Shown piece after piece: positions 56,718 through 63,837 of a stretch of 64,000 bases of DNA. Source of the stretch: Planctomycetota bacterium (lineage in GTDB: Bacteria > Planctomycetota > UBA1135 > GCA-002686595); NCBI GenBank assembly GCA_016779225.1, contig JADHNZ010000007.1, positions 1 to 64,000 on the forward strand. Direction: 5' to 3'. The position numbers were made by a program, and so were the translations under genes. Position 1 is the stretch's first letter. Each line of letters begins with the position of its first letter. The notes under the pieces are model-generated. The model made no database searches. It worked only from the letters and a program-made list of their open reading frames with translations, and was not told the DNA's origin.

Positions 56718-58541
56718 ATGGTCGACATCCACGCACCGCACGGCTCCGAGGCGCGCCCCGGAATGGGCGAGCCCGGGACCACCCGCGAGCACCACGATCA
56801 CCACGAGCTCGGCTTCATCCAGAAGTACATCTTCTCGGTGGACCACAAGGTGATCGGCATCCAGTTCATGATCACCGGTCTGATCTTCTTCGCCCTGGGC
56901 GGCCTGTTCGCCATGGCGATCCGGTACCAGCTCGCCTGGCCCTGGGAGAAGATGCCCGTGATCGGCTCCGTGCTCTTCCCGAACACCGGGCAGGCGATCA
57001 CGCCGGAGTTCTACACCATGCTCTTCACGATGCACGGGACGATCATGATCTTCTTCGTGATCATCCCGCTGCTGACCGGAGCGTTCGGGAACTACCTGAT
57101 CCCGCTCATGATCGGCGCGCCGGACATGGCCTTCCCGAAGCTCAACATGTTCGGGTACTGGACCATGATCCCCGCGATCTTCTGCGTGTTCATGGCGTTC
57201 ATCCAGCCGGGCGGCGGACCCGCTGCAGGCTGGACCGCCTACCCGCCGCTGTCCACCGTGACCAGCGCCGCGCCGGGCTCGCTCTCGGCGCAGACCTGGT
57301 GGCTGATGGCCCTCACCTGGGTCGGCGTCAGCTCGATGATGGGCGCGGTCAACTATGTGACCACGATCGTCAAGATGCGCGCGCCGGGGATGACCATGTT
57401 CCGGATGCCGCTGACCATCTGGGCGCTCTTCATCGCCGCCCTGCTGCAGCTCTTCGCCCTGCCCGTGCTGACCGCGGCCAGCGCCATGCAGATCTGCGAC
57501 CGCATGCTCGGGACCGGCTTCTTCACCCCGACCAACCTGGTGGTCAACCAGTTCAACCCCGAGACCGCGGGCGCCGCGGCCGGCGGCCAGCCGCTGCTCT
57601 GGCAGCACCTGTTCTGGTTCTACAGCCACCCGGCCGTCTACATCATGGTCGTGCCGGCCATGGGCCTCGCGTCCGACATCCTCTCGGTGCACGCCCGCAA
57701 GCCCGTCTTCGGCTACAAGCCCATGGTCTACTCCATGGCCTCCATCGCTGGCCTGGGCTTCATCGTGTGGGGCCACCACATGTTCGCCTCGGGCATGAAC
57801 CCGGCCCTGGGCATGACCTTCATGGTCGCGACGATCATGATCGCGCTCCCGAGCGCCATCAAGGTGTTCAACTGGCTCGGCACCCTGTGGGGCTCACGCA
57901 TCCACCTCACCTCGCCGATGCTCTTCGCCCTCGGCTTCGTGGCGATGTTCATCATCGGCGGGCTCTCGGGCATCTGGATGGCCGCGACCCCGGTCGACAT
58001 CTACATCCACGACACCTACATCGTCGTGGCGCACTTCCACTATGTGGTGTTCGGCGGCTCGGTCTTCGCCATCTTCGCGGCCATCTATCACTGGTTCCCG
58101 AAGATGTTCGGCCGGATGATGAACGAGACCCTCGGCAAGCTGCACTTCGTCGGGACCTTCATCTTCACGAACGGCGTCTTCTACATGATGCACCAGCTCG
58201 GCATGGCCGGGCTGATGCGTCGGACCGCCGACCCCTACGACTACGAGACCTACGCGCACCTGCAGCCGCTGAACGAGTTCATCACCATCAGCGCGTTCCT
58301 GCTCTTCGCGTGGCAGATCTTCTTCGTCTGGAACTTCTTCCACTCCATGTTCTGGGGCAAGCGCGTGGGGCGGAACCCCTGGCGCGCGGCCAGCATCGAG
58401 TGGGACACGCCCTCGCCTCCGGGCCACGGCAACTTCGACGCGCCCCTGCGGGTCTACCGCGGGCCCTACGAGTACGCGAGCCCTGAGGTCGAAGAGGACT
58501 TCGTGGCTCAGAGCCGCGACCTGACCGGTAAGTCCGAGTAG
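56718..58541 (+). CDS. coxA: Cytochrome c oxidase subunit I, A2 type
   Basis: 607 residues, twelve membrane segments. Ligands: heme a His106 (TMHGT) and His441, CuB His304, His353 and His354 (WGHHMF), heme a3 His439 (VAHFHYV). Cross-link Tyr308 lies in FWFYSHPAVY. The residue after H304-P is Ala306 where A1-type oxidases have the D-channel Glu (H-P-E-V-Y), and Tyr-Ser precede the His. This Y-S-H-P pattern marks A2-type oxidases such as caa3 of Thermus and Rhodothermus. D-channel entrance Asp136 (GAPDMAFP) is kept. It reduces oxygen to water and pumps protons. Confidence 0.97.
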   Translation: MVDIHAPHGSEARPGMGEPGTTREHHDHHELGFIQKYIFSVDHKVIGIQFMITGLIFFALGGLFAMAIRYQLAWPWEKMPVIGSVLFPNTGQAITPEFYTMLFTMHGTIMIFFVIIPLLTGAFGNYLIPLMIGAPDMAFPKLNMFGYWTMIPAIFCVFMAFIQPGGGPAAGWTAYPPLSTVTSAAPGSLSAQTWWLMALTWVGVSSMMGAVNYVTTIVKMRAPGMTMFRMPLTIWALFIAALLQLFALPVLTAASAMQICDRMLGTGFFTPTNLVVNQFNPETAGAAAGGQPLLWQHLFWFYSHPAVYIMVVPAMGLASDILSVHARKPVFGYKPMVYSMASIAGLGFIVWGHHMFASGMNPALGMTFMVATIMIALPSAIKVFNWLGTLWGSRIHLTSPMLFALGFVAMFIIGGLSGIWMAATPVDIYIHDTYIVVAHFHYVVFGGSVFAIFAAIYHWFPKMFGRMMNETLGKLHFVGTFIFTNGVFYMMHQLGMAGLMRRTADPYDYETYAHLQPLNEFITISAFLLFAWQIFFVWNFFHSMFWGKRVGRNPWRAASIEWDTPSPPGHGNFDAPLRVYRGPYEYASPEVEEDFVAQSRDLTGKSE

Positions 58542-58551
58542 TCGAGTCTCC

Positions 58552-59703
58552 TTGCATCACGGTGAGCCTGACCTCCCGGGGGTGCGCCTTGCGGCGCGCC
58601 TGCTCGTGGCGACCACCCTCCTGCTCCTCGGAGTAGGGGGGCTCGTCACGACATACCGGGTTGGGATGGCCGTGCACGACTGGCCGACCACCTTCGGGTC
58701 GACCATGTTCGCCTACCCGCTGGACGAGATGCTCCGCAGCTGGGGGGTGACCCTCGAGCACGGTCACCGCATGCTCGGCAGCGTCGTGGGCCTGCTGACC
58801 CTGGCTCTCCTCGTGGTCGCTGCTCGGGCCGGCGGCCGTGGCGCGCTCACGGCCGTGCTGCTGGGGCTCGCCCTCGAGGTCGTTGCTGTGCTCCTCCTCG
58901 CGGGCCAGCGCGCGAGCAGCACGGGCGAGGTCCTCATCGACTGGTCGCGGCCGGCCCTGCCCTTCGCCGGGGCGGTCGTGGCGCTCGTCGCCAGCGCCTT
59001 CGTCGGGCAGCGCCGCCGCCTGCGTGCTCTGACCGTGGTCGGGCACCTGGCCGTCGTGGGGCAGGGCCTTCTGGGCGGCACGCGCGTCCTCGAGAACAGC
59101 ACCCACCTGGCCTTCCTCCACGGGAGCCTCGCCCAGGTCGTGTTCACCGTGCTCGCCGTGACGGCGACCGTGGTCGGCAGCGCCCGCGCCGAGGCCCGCC
59201 ATGGGGGGGGCACCCCCCAGCGGGGTCCGGTCGTGCTCGCCGCCCTCGCCGCCGTGCTCGTGCTGGGCCAGTCCACCCTGGGCGCCTGGACTCGTCACAC
59301 CGGCGGTCACCTGCCGCTTGGCCTGCACGGCATGAACGCTCTGGTGGTCCTCGGCGTGGTCCTGCTGCTCGTGAGCCGCCTCGGCGCCTTCGAGCGCGCC
59401 ACGGGATCGCCCGTGGTGGGGCGCGTCCGCCGCGGCCTCCTGCACCTGGTGGCCGCCCAGTTCGTCCTTGGCGTCGGCGTCCTCGTCGTGATCCTCGCCG
59501 TGGCGGGGGGCTTCGAGGGCCCGGTCACCGTCACCGAGGCCGTCACCTCGACCCTGCATGTGCTGCTCGGCGCGCTGCTTGCCGGCTCTTGCGCCCGTGC
59601 GGCCGTCGTGCTCGCGGCCGTGGCCCCGGCGGGTGCGCGGGTGCAGGCAGGCAAGGTCTCTCAAGCTCCTGAGGCGGCTCTCTCCGCGGGAGGGGTCGCG
59701 TGA
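58552..59703 (+). CDS. ctaA: Heme A synthase (CtaA/Cox15 family)
   Basis: 383 residues with about eight membrane segments; oxidises the C8 methyl of heme O to make heme A. Conserved His appear in EHGHRMLGSVVGL, NSTHLAFLHGSLAQ and GHLPLGLHGMNALV, with VHDWPTTFG after the first segment. TTG 58552 lies 10 nt after the coxA stop; an in-frame GTG at 58582 is an alternative start. It overlaps ctaB by 4 nt (GTGA). Its place in the operon ties heme A supply to oxidase expression. Confidence 0.92.
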   Translation: MHHGEPDLPGVRLAARLLVATTLLLLGVGGLVTTYRVGMAVHDWPTTFGSTMFAYPLDEMLRSWGVTLEHGHRMLGSVVGLLTLALLVVAARAGGRGALTAVLLGLALEVVAVLLLAGQRASSTGEVLIDWSRPALPFAGAVVALVASAFVGQRRRLRALTVVGHLAVVGQGLLGGTRVLENSTHLAFLHGSLAQVVFTVLAVTATVVGSARAEARHGGGTPQRGPVVLAALAAVLVLGQSTLGAWTRHTGGHLPLGLHGMNALVVLGVVLLLVSRLGAFERATGSPVVGRVRRGLLHLVAAQFVLGVGVLVVILAVAGGFEGPVTVTEAVTSTLHVLLGALLAGSCARAAVVLAAVAPAGARVQAGKVSQAPEAALSAGGVA

Positions 59704-60608
59704 CCCGGCCCGTGGCGACCTCCCTCAGGGCCAACGCCCAGGGCTCCCTCCTGGCGCCCTGGCTGGAGCTGCTCCGGCCGCGGGTTGCCAGCATGGTGAC
59801 CCTCATGGCGCTGCTCGGCGCGGCGACGGCGCCGGGCTCGACCCTCCTGCGCGCGCTTGAGGCTGCCGTCCTCATCACCCTGGTCACGGGCTGCGCCAGC
59901 GTCCTGAACCAGGTGCTGGAGCGTGAGACCGACGCACTGATGCCGCGCACGGCTGGCCGCCCTCTCGTCACAGGACGCGTGGGCGTGGTGGGGGCCCTCG
60001 TGTTCGCGACGCTGCTCGGAGCCGGCGGCGCCGCCGGGCTCGCCCTGCGCTTCAACCTGCTCAGTGCGTTCCTCTCGCTGGCGACCCTGCTGGTCTATGT
60101 GGCGCTGTACACGCCGCTCAAGCGCGTGAGCACCTCGAACACCGTGGTCGGAGCCGTCCCCGGGGCAGCCCCGCCGCTCCTGGGCTACGCGGCGCTGGCG
60201 GGGGATGTCGGGCCGTGGGCCTGGTGCATGTTCGCGGTGATCTTCGCCTGGCAGTTCCCGCACTTCTTCGCCATCGCCTGGCTGTACCGCGACGACTACC
60301 GCGCCGCGGGCCACCGCATGCTGCCCTGCGTCGAGGACGCCGAGGGCCTGGCGGGCCGGCACAGCGTGCTCTACGCCCTGGCCCTGATCCCCGTGGCCCT
60401 GCTGCCCCTGACCGCCGGCCTCGCGGGCCCGTTCTACGGGGTTGGCGCGGGGCTGCTCTCCGTCGCCTACCTGGCGGCCTCGGTCGCCTTCGCACGCCGT
60501 GAGGACCGGCCCCGCGCGCGGGCGCTGGTCGTCACGTCCCTGTTCTACCTGCCCCTGTGGGCGGGCCTCATCCTGACTGACTCCCTCGTGTCCGCATCCC
60601 TCCGATGA
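59700..60608 (+). CDS. ctaB: Heme O synthase (protoheme IX farnesyltransferase)
   Basis: 302 residues with about nine membrane segments. This UbiA-family prenyltransferase adds farnesyl to heme B. The substrate-binding motif is LNQVLERETDALMPRTAGRPL (N-x3-E/D-x2-x-D), the second conserved stretch is YTPLKRVSTSNTVVGAVPGAAPPLLGY, and QFPHFFAIAWLYRDDYRAAGHRMLP follows. GTG 59700 overlaps ctaA; the end overlaps coxC (ATGA 60605-60608). Confidence 0.95.
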   Translation: MTRPVATSLRANAQGSLLAPWLELLRPRVASMVTLMALLGAATAPGSTLLRALEAAVLITLVTGCASVLNQVLERETDALMPRTAGRPLVTGRVGVVGALVFATLLGAGGAAGLALRFNLLSAFLSLATLLVYVALYTPLKRVSTSNTVVGAVPGAAPPLLGYAALAGDVGPWAWCMFAVIFAWQFPHFFAIAWLYRDDYRAAGHRMLPCVEDAEGLAGRHSVLYALALIPVALLPLTAGLAGPFYGVGAGLLSVAYLAASVAFARREDRPRARALVVTSLFYLPLWAGLILTDSLVSASLR

Positions 60609-61234
60609 CCGACGCCATTCCCGCCTACGACGCCGCGGTGGATGCTCCCAAGCACCACCACCCCGTCTACGACTACGACTCGGGCCCTCCCGTCGACCGC
60701 GGCAAGTTCGCGATCTGGGTGTTCCTCGGCACCGAGATCATGTTCTTCACCGGTCTCATCGGGACCTACATCGTTCTGCGCGCCGGCTCGCCCAGCTGGC
60801 CGAACCCGGCCGCGCGCCTCGCGGTGGACATCACGGCGTTCAACACCTTCGTGCTGATCTGCTCGTCCGCGACCGTGGTGGCTGGCCTGTTCGCGATCCA
60901 GAACGACGACCGCAGGAAGTTCAACCTGTGGTGGGGTCTCTCGATCCTGTTTGGCGCGTTCTTCGTGGGGGTCCAGGTCTATGAGTACTGGCACCTGTTC
61001 GCCCACGACATGACTCCGAACCAGGACCTGTTCTGGTCGACCTTCTATGTCATGACGGGCTTCCACGGGGCCCACGTGATCATCGGAGTCATCTGGCTCG
61101 CGGCGGTCTATGTCGCGGCCCTGCGCGGGAAGTACTCGTCCAAGGACTTCGTGGGCCTCGAGCTCGCGGGCCTGTACTGGCACTTCGTGGACCTCGTCTG
61201 GGTCCTCCTGTTTACCCTCGTCTACCTCATGTGA
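60605..61234 (+). CDS. coxC: Cytochrome c oxidase subunit III
   Basis: 209 residues with five membrane segments, the short form of subunit III that lacks the first two helices. Signatures: FAIWVFLGTEIMFFTGLIGTY, GFHGAHVIIGVIWL and LYWHFVDLVWVLLFTLVY. The N-terminus has a His patch (KHHHPVYDYD). Subunit III stabilises subunit I and supports proton uptake. Translationally coupled to ctaB. Confidence 0.96.
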   Translation: MTDAIPAYDAAVDAPKHHHPVYDYDSGPPVDRGKFAIWVFLGTEIMFFTGLIGTYIVLRAGSPSWPNPAARLAVDITAFNTFVLICSSATVVAGLFAIQNDDRRKFNLWWGLSILFGAFFVGVQVYEYWHLFAHDMTPNQDLFWSTFYVMTGFHGAHVIIGVIWLAAVYVAALRGKYSSKDFVGLELAGLYWHFVDLVWVLLFTLVYLM

Positions 61235-61251
61235 TCCTGGAGGAGACCGCC

Positions 61252-61770
61252 ATGTCCGACGAACATCCCCCTCAGTTCAGCGTCAAGAAGCTCTGGATCC
61301 TCCTCCTGGCCCTCACGGCCGCGGAGGTTGCCTATGGCGAGCTTGGGAACCGCACCTTCTACGAGAACAAGCTGCTCCTCTGGGGTGGCCTCCTCTCCTT
61401 CGCCTATGTGAAGGGCTACTACATCTTCCAGTACTTCATGCACATGAAGTACGAGGGCGCGATCGTGAAGGGCAACGTGTGGTTCACGCTGCCCCTGGTG
61501 GCCTACCTGATGATCATGCTCTGGCCTGACACCGCGGCGAACGACAAGCTGAACTACGGCATCGGGCGGCAGCTCGACCCGCAGGACGGCGTCGTCAAGG
61601 TGCACCTGGACCAGGCCGACTCCTCGCGGAACATCTTCAACCACGGCCACAAGGACGGCACCCGTCCCGCGCCGGCGATGCCCGCGAGCGAGTACGCCTA
61701 CCTCTACACCGCCGACCCCGAGCTCGTGCAGCCCGAGGCCCCGGCGGAGGACCACGGCTCCGGCCACTGA
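61252..61770 (+). CDS. Cytochrome c oxidase subunit IV (prokaryotic type)
   Basis: 172 residues. Three membrane segments in the first 90 residues (VKKLWILLLALTAAEVAYGEL, LLLWGGLLSFAYVKGYYIFQYFMHMKYE, NVWFTLPLVAYLMIMLW) match the caa3-type subunit IV family; the Y-x3-Q-x2-M-H-M-K-Y-E loop is characteristic. A soluble tail of 75 residues (GIGRQLDPQDG to DHGSGH) is unusually long and ends in His/Asp/Glu. ATG 61252 has a perfect GGAGGAG 7 nt before it, better than the GTG at 61231. Confidence 0.9.
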   Translation: MSDEHPPQFSVKKLWILLLALTAAEVAYGELGNRTFYENKLLLWGGLLSFAYVKGYYIFQYFMHMKYEGAIVKGNVWFTLPLVAYLMIMLWPDTAANDKLNYGIGRQLDPQDGVVKVHLDQADSSRNIFNHGHKDGTRPAPAMPASEYAYLYTADPELVQPEAPAEDHGSGH

Positions 61771-61811
61771 GCGCGGGTCGGCCGGCACGCCCCCCCCCGC
61801 ACCTCGCACGC

Positions 61812-62891
61812 GTGAAGCTGACCGCGAGCATCCTGGGCGCCGTACTCCTCGCGGGGGCGGCGCCCTCGTCGTGGGCCGCACTGCCCCCTGCCCAGGGAGT
61901 TGCCTCGCCCCCGCCTGGCTCGGAGGTCCGCTTCAGCGAGGTCCCCGACTTCGCCTTCACCGAGCGCAGCGGAGCGACCGTCACGAGGGCCGACCTGCTG
62001 GGCTCGCCCTGGATCGCGGTCCCATTCTATGCCCGCTGTCTGGGGCCTTGCCCGTCCCTCACGGGCGACCTCCGGGCCCGGGTCTACGAGGAGCTGCGGG
62101 GTTCGGATGTGCGCCTGGTGTCCTTCTCCGTGGACCCGCGCTTCGACTCGCCGGAGGTGCTCGAGGAGTGGGCCAGCCGCTTCGAGGTTGAGGATGACCG
62201 CTGGCTGTTCCTCACCGGGGACCTGGGGGAGATGGAGGCCTTTGTGCGCGAGGGGCTCAAGGTGGCTCTCGCGCGGGATGAGACCCTGGAACCCGGGCTC
62301 GCCGTGACCCATTCCACAAGGCTGCCGGTGATCGACCCCGAGGGACGCATCGCAGGCTGGTACGAGTGCGCGGCGGACGGCCTCGAGCGCGCCGAGCTGG
62401 AGTCGAACATGGACCTCTTGACCAATGTCGCCCTCGCCCTGTCGACGGCCCCCCAGCCCTCGAACCTGCCGGCCATCAACGCGGCCCTGAACGGCCTCGC
62501 CACCGTCCTGCTCGTGCTCGGCTACCGGGCGATCAAGCGCGGGGACCGCGAGCGGCACGCCGCGCTGATGAAGACGGCCTTCGCGACGAGCGCGGCCTTC
62601 CTGGCCTGCTACCTGTACTACCACACGGCCGTCCTGCCCCTTCAGGGAGGGCCCACGCAGTTCCATGGCGGCGGCGCGGCGAAGGTGGGCTACCTGACCC
62701 TCCTCGCGAGCCATGTGATCCTCGCGGCCGTCAACCTGCCCATGATCCTGCGCACGCTGCTCCTGGCGCGTCGCGAGGACTGGGAGCGCCACCGGCGCTG
62801 GGCGCGCTGGACCTTCCCGATCTGGCTCTATGTGAGCGTCACGGGGGTGGTGGTCTATGTGGTCCTGTACCATCTGAACCCAGCGCCATGA
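61812..62891 (+). CDS. SCO-type copper chaperone fused to a DUF420 (CtaM-like) membrane domain
   Basis: 359 residues from GTG 61812. After a signal segment (1-23), residues 38-195 form a thioredoxin-like SCO domain: C76-L-G-P-C80 (the C-x3-C copper site), SFSVDPRFDSPEVL and the copper His167 (VTHSTRLPVIDPEGR). Residues 215-355 are a DUF420 domain with four membrane segments and conserved His (FLACYLYYH, QFHGGG, LASHVILAAVNLP). DUF420 in Bacillus is CtaM (YozB), needed for oxidase maturation. The fusion joins two assembly factors, likely for copper delivery. It overlaps the next gene by 4 nt (ATGA). Confidence 0.93.
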   Translation: MKLTASILGAVLLAGAAPSSWAALPPAQGVASPPPGSEVRFSEVPDFAFTERSGATVTRADLLGSPWIAVPFYARCLGPCPSLTGDLRARVYEELRGSDVRLVSFSVDPRFDSPEVLEEWASRFEVEDDRWLFLTGDLGEMEAFVREGLKVALARDETLEPGLAVTHSTRLPVIDPEGRIAGWYECAADGLERAELESNMDLLTNVALALSTAPQPSNLPAINAALNGLATVLLVLGYRAIKRGDRERHAALMKTAFATSAAFLACYLYYHTAVLPLQGGPTQFHGGGAAKVGYLTLLASHVILAAVNLPMILRTLLLARREDWERHRRWARWTFPIWLYVSVTGVVVYVVLYHLNPAP

Positions 62892-63196
62892 GGCTCCTCC
62901 TCCGCACCGCACTCCCGGCCGTCCTGCTGCTGGCCTGGGCGCCGCTCGGCTTCACCTGAGACTCCTGCAAGGAGGCTCTGGCCGCCGAGGGAGGGTCCCT
63001 CGGAGAAGGATTCACCTACAGCATCTACTTCATGCTGACCGTGGTGCTGTTCGTGGTGCCCGCCGTGTTCGGCCTGTTGCTCTGGAACAGCTTCCGCTCG
63101 AACCGCGTGCGCGCGAGCAAGGGCGCAGGCTACGAGCCCCCGGCGGGAGTGGAGCGCTGGGTCGACGAGCCCGGCTCGGGCTCCGGCGACGCGTGA
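62888..63196 (+). CDS. Candidate selenoprotein: small membrane protein with in-frame TGA in a U-x-x-C motif
   Basis: Read straight through, this gene gives 102 residues with one in-frame TGA at codon 24 (62957-62959). The N-terminus (MRLLLRTALPAVLLLAWAPLGFT) is a signal segment. Then comes the TGA, followed by D-S-C-K-E-A-L-A, a short loop, one membrane segment (about 44-66, TYSIYFMLTVVLFVVPAVFGLLLW) and a basic, Gly-rich tail. TGA takes the place of the first Cys of a C-x-x-C motif; I recall small oxidase-linked proteins with C-P-x-C-K-E-A-L at this position after a signal peptide. Both ends overlap neighbours by 4 nt (ATGA with SCO, GTGA with ogt), as expected for one intact frame. A perfect 8-bp hairpin begins 25 nt after the TGA. 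Alternatives are a nonsense mutation or base error (TGC to TGA) or separate 5' and 3' products. Confidence 0.7.
62962..62974 (+). other. Small hairpin right after the in-frame TGA
   Basis: CTCCT pairs with AGGAG (5 bp) around GCA, 2 nt after the TGA. It could form the lower part of a recoding structure or compete with the larger hairpin downstream. Confidence 0.4.
62985..63003 (+). promoter_or_regulatory. Candidate bacterial SECIS-like hairpin
   Basis: CCGAGGGA pairs perfectly with TCCCTCGG (8 bp) around a GGG loop (or 7 bp with AGGGT). The loop starts 33 nt after the TGA. As I recall it, the bacterial SECIS consensus has a small apical loop with G in the first two positions, 16-37 nt after UGA; this fits. 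No bulged U, as in E. coli fdhF, is present. Confidence 0.5.
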
Positions 63197-63717
63197 CGAC
63201 GACGCTCCTCCGGCGCCGCGTGCGCACCCGCCTGGGCGTGGTCGAGCTGGTGGGAGGGGAGCAGGGGCTGGCCTGGGTGCAGCTTCCACTCGCGGGCTCC
63301 GGCGCCACCCGCGAGGCGCACCTGGCGCGCTGGTTCGGCGGGCCGAGGATCCGCGACGACCGCGCGGTGCTCCAGGATGCGGTGGCCGAGCTCGAGGCCT
63401 GGGACGCGGGGGACTTCGCGCCAAGGGAGACTCAGCTCGACCTACGCGGGACTCCCTTCCAGCTCGACTGCTGGCGCGCCCTCCGCAGGGTTCCCGCCGG
63501 CAGCACCGTGACCTACGGCGGGCTCGCCGCGCGCGCGGGTCGGCCGCGCGCCACCCGCGCGGTCGGCAGTGCCATGCGCTGCAATCCCGTGCCTCTCCTG
63601 GTGCCCTGCCATCGGGTGCTCGCGGCGGTCGGGCTGGGCGGGTTCGCCGGCGGAGCCGAGGGCGCGCTGGACCTCAAGTCCGTGATGCTGCGCCATGAGG
63701 GCGCGCTCCTCCGCTGA
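63193..63717 (+). CDS. ogt: Methylated-DNA--[protein]-cysteine S-methyltransferase
   Basis: 174 residues. Removes methyl from O6-methylguanine by transfer to its own Cys. The C-terminal DNA-binding domain is complete: GTPFQLDCWRALRRVPAGSTVTYGGLAARAGRPRATRAVGSAMRCNPVPLLVPCHRVLA with the active-site motif V-P-C-H-R-V, then GLGGFAGGAEGALDLKSVMLRHEG. The N-terminal domain is short and degenerate, as in Ogt/AGT proteins without the Ada regulatory part. GTG 63193 overlaps the stop of the candidate selenoprotein gene, so it depends on translation through that gene's TGA. A DNA repair gene at the end of an oxidase operon is unusual. Confidence 0.93.
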   Translation: MTTTLLRRRVRTRLGVVELVGGEQGLAWVQLPLAGSGATREAHLARWFGGPRIRDDRAVLQDAVAELEAWDAGDFAPRETQLDLRGTPFQLDCWRALRRVPAGSTVTYGGLAARAGRPRATRAVGSAMRCNPVPLLVPCHRVLAAVGLGGFAGGAEGALDLKSVMLRHEGALLR

Positions 63718-63837
63718 GGTGAGGGCTGGGGCTGCCGTGGTCCCGTGGGGCTTGGCACGGGGCGCGGGGCCGAGGCGCCCGGCGCAGAGAATCGGCGGCA
63801 GCCCGTCACCGGGACCTCCCGCCCGCGTCCTTGGAGC

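Noticed and set aside
61231-61252. GTG 61231 as start of oxidase subunit IV
   Set aside because: ATG 61252 has a perfect GGAGGAG ribosome site at proper spacing; the extra residues from GTG would be translation of that site.
62957-62959. TGA as a simple gene end, giving a 23-residue peptide
   Set aside because: The 23-residue product would be only a signal segment, while the frame continues as a coherent membrane protein joined to ogt by a 4-nt overlap. Mutation or base error stays open and is listed as a refuting result.
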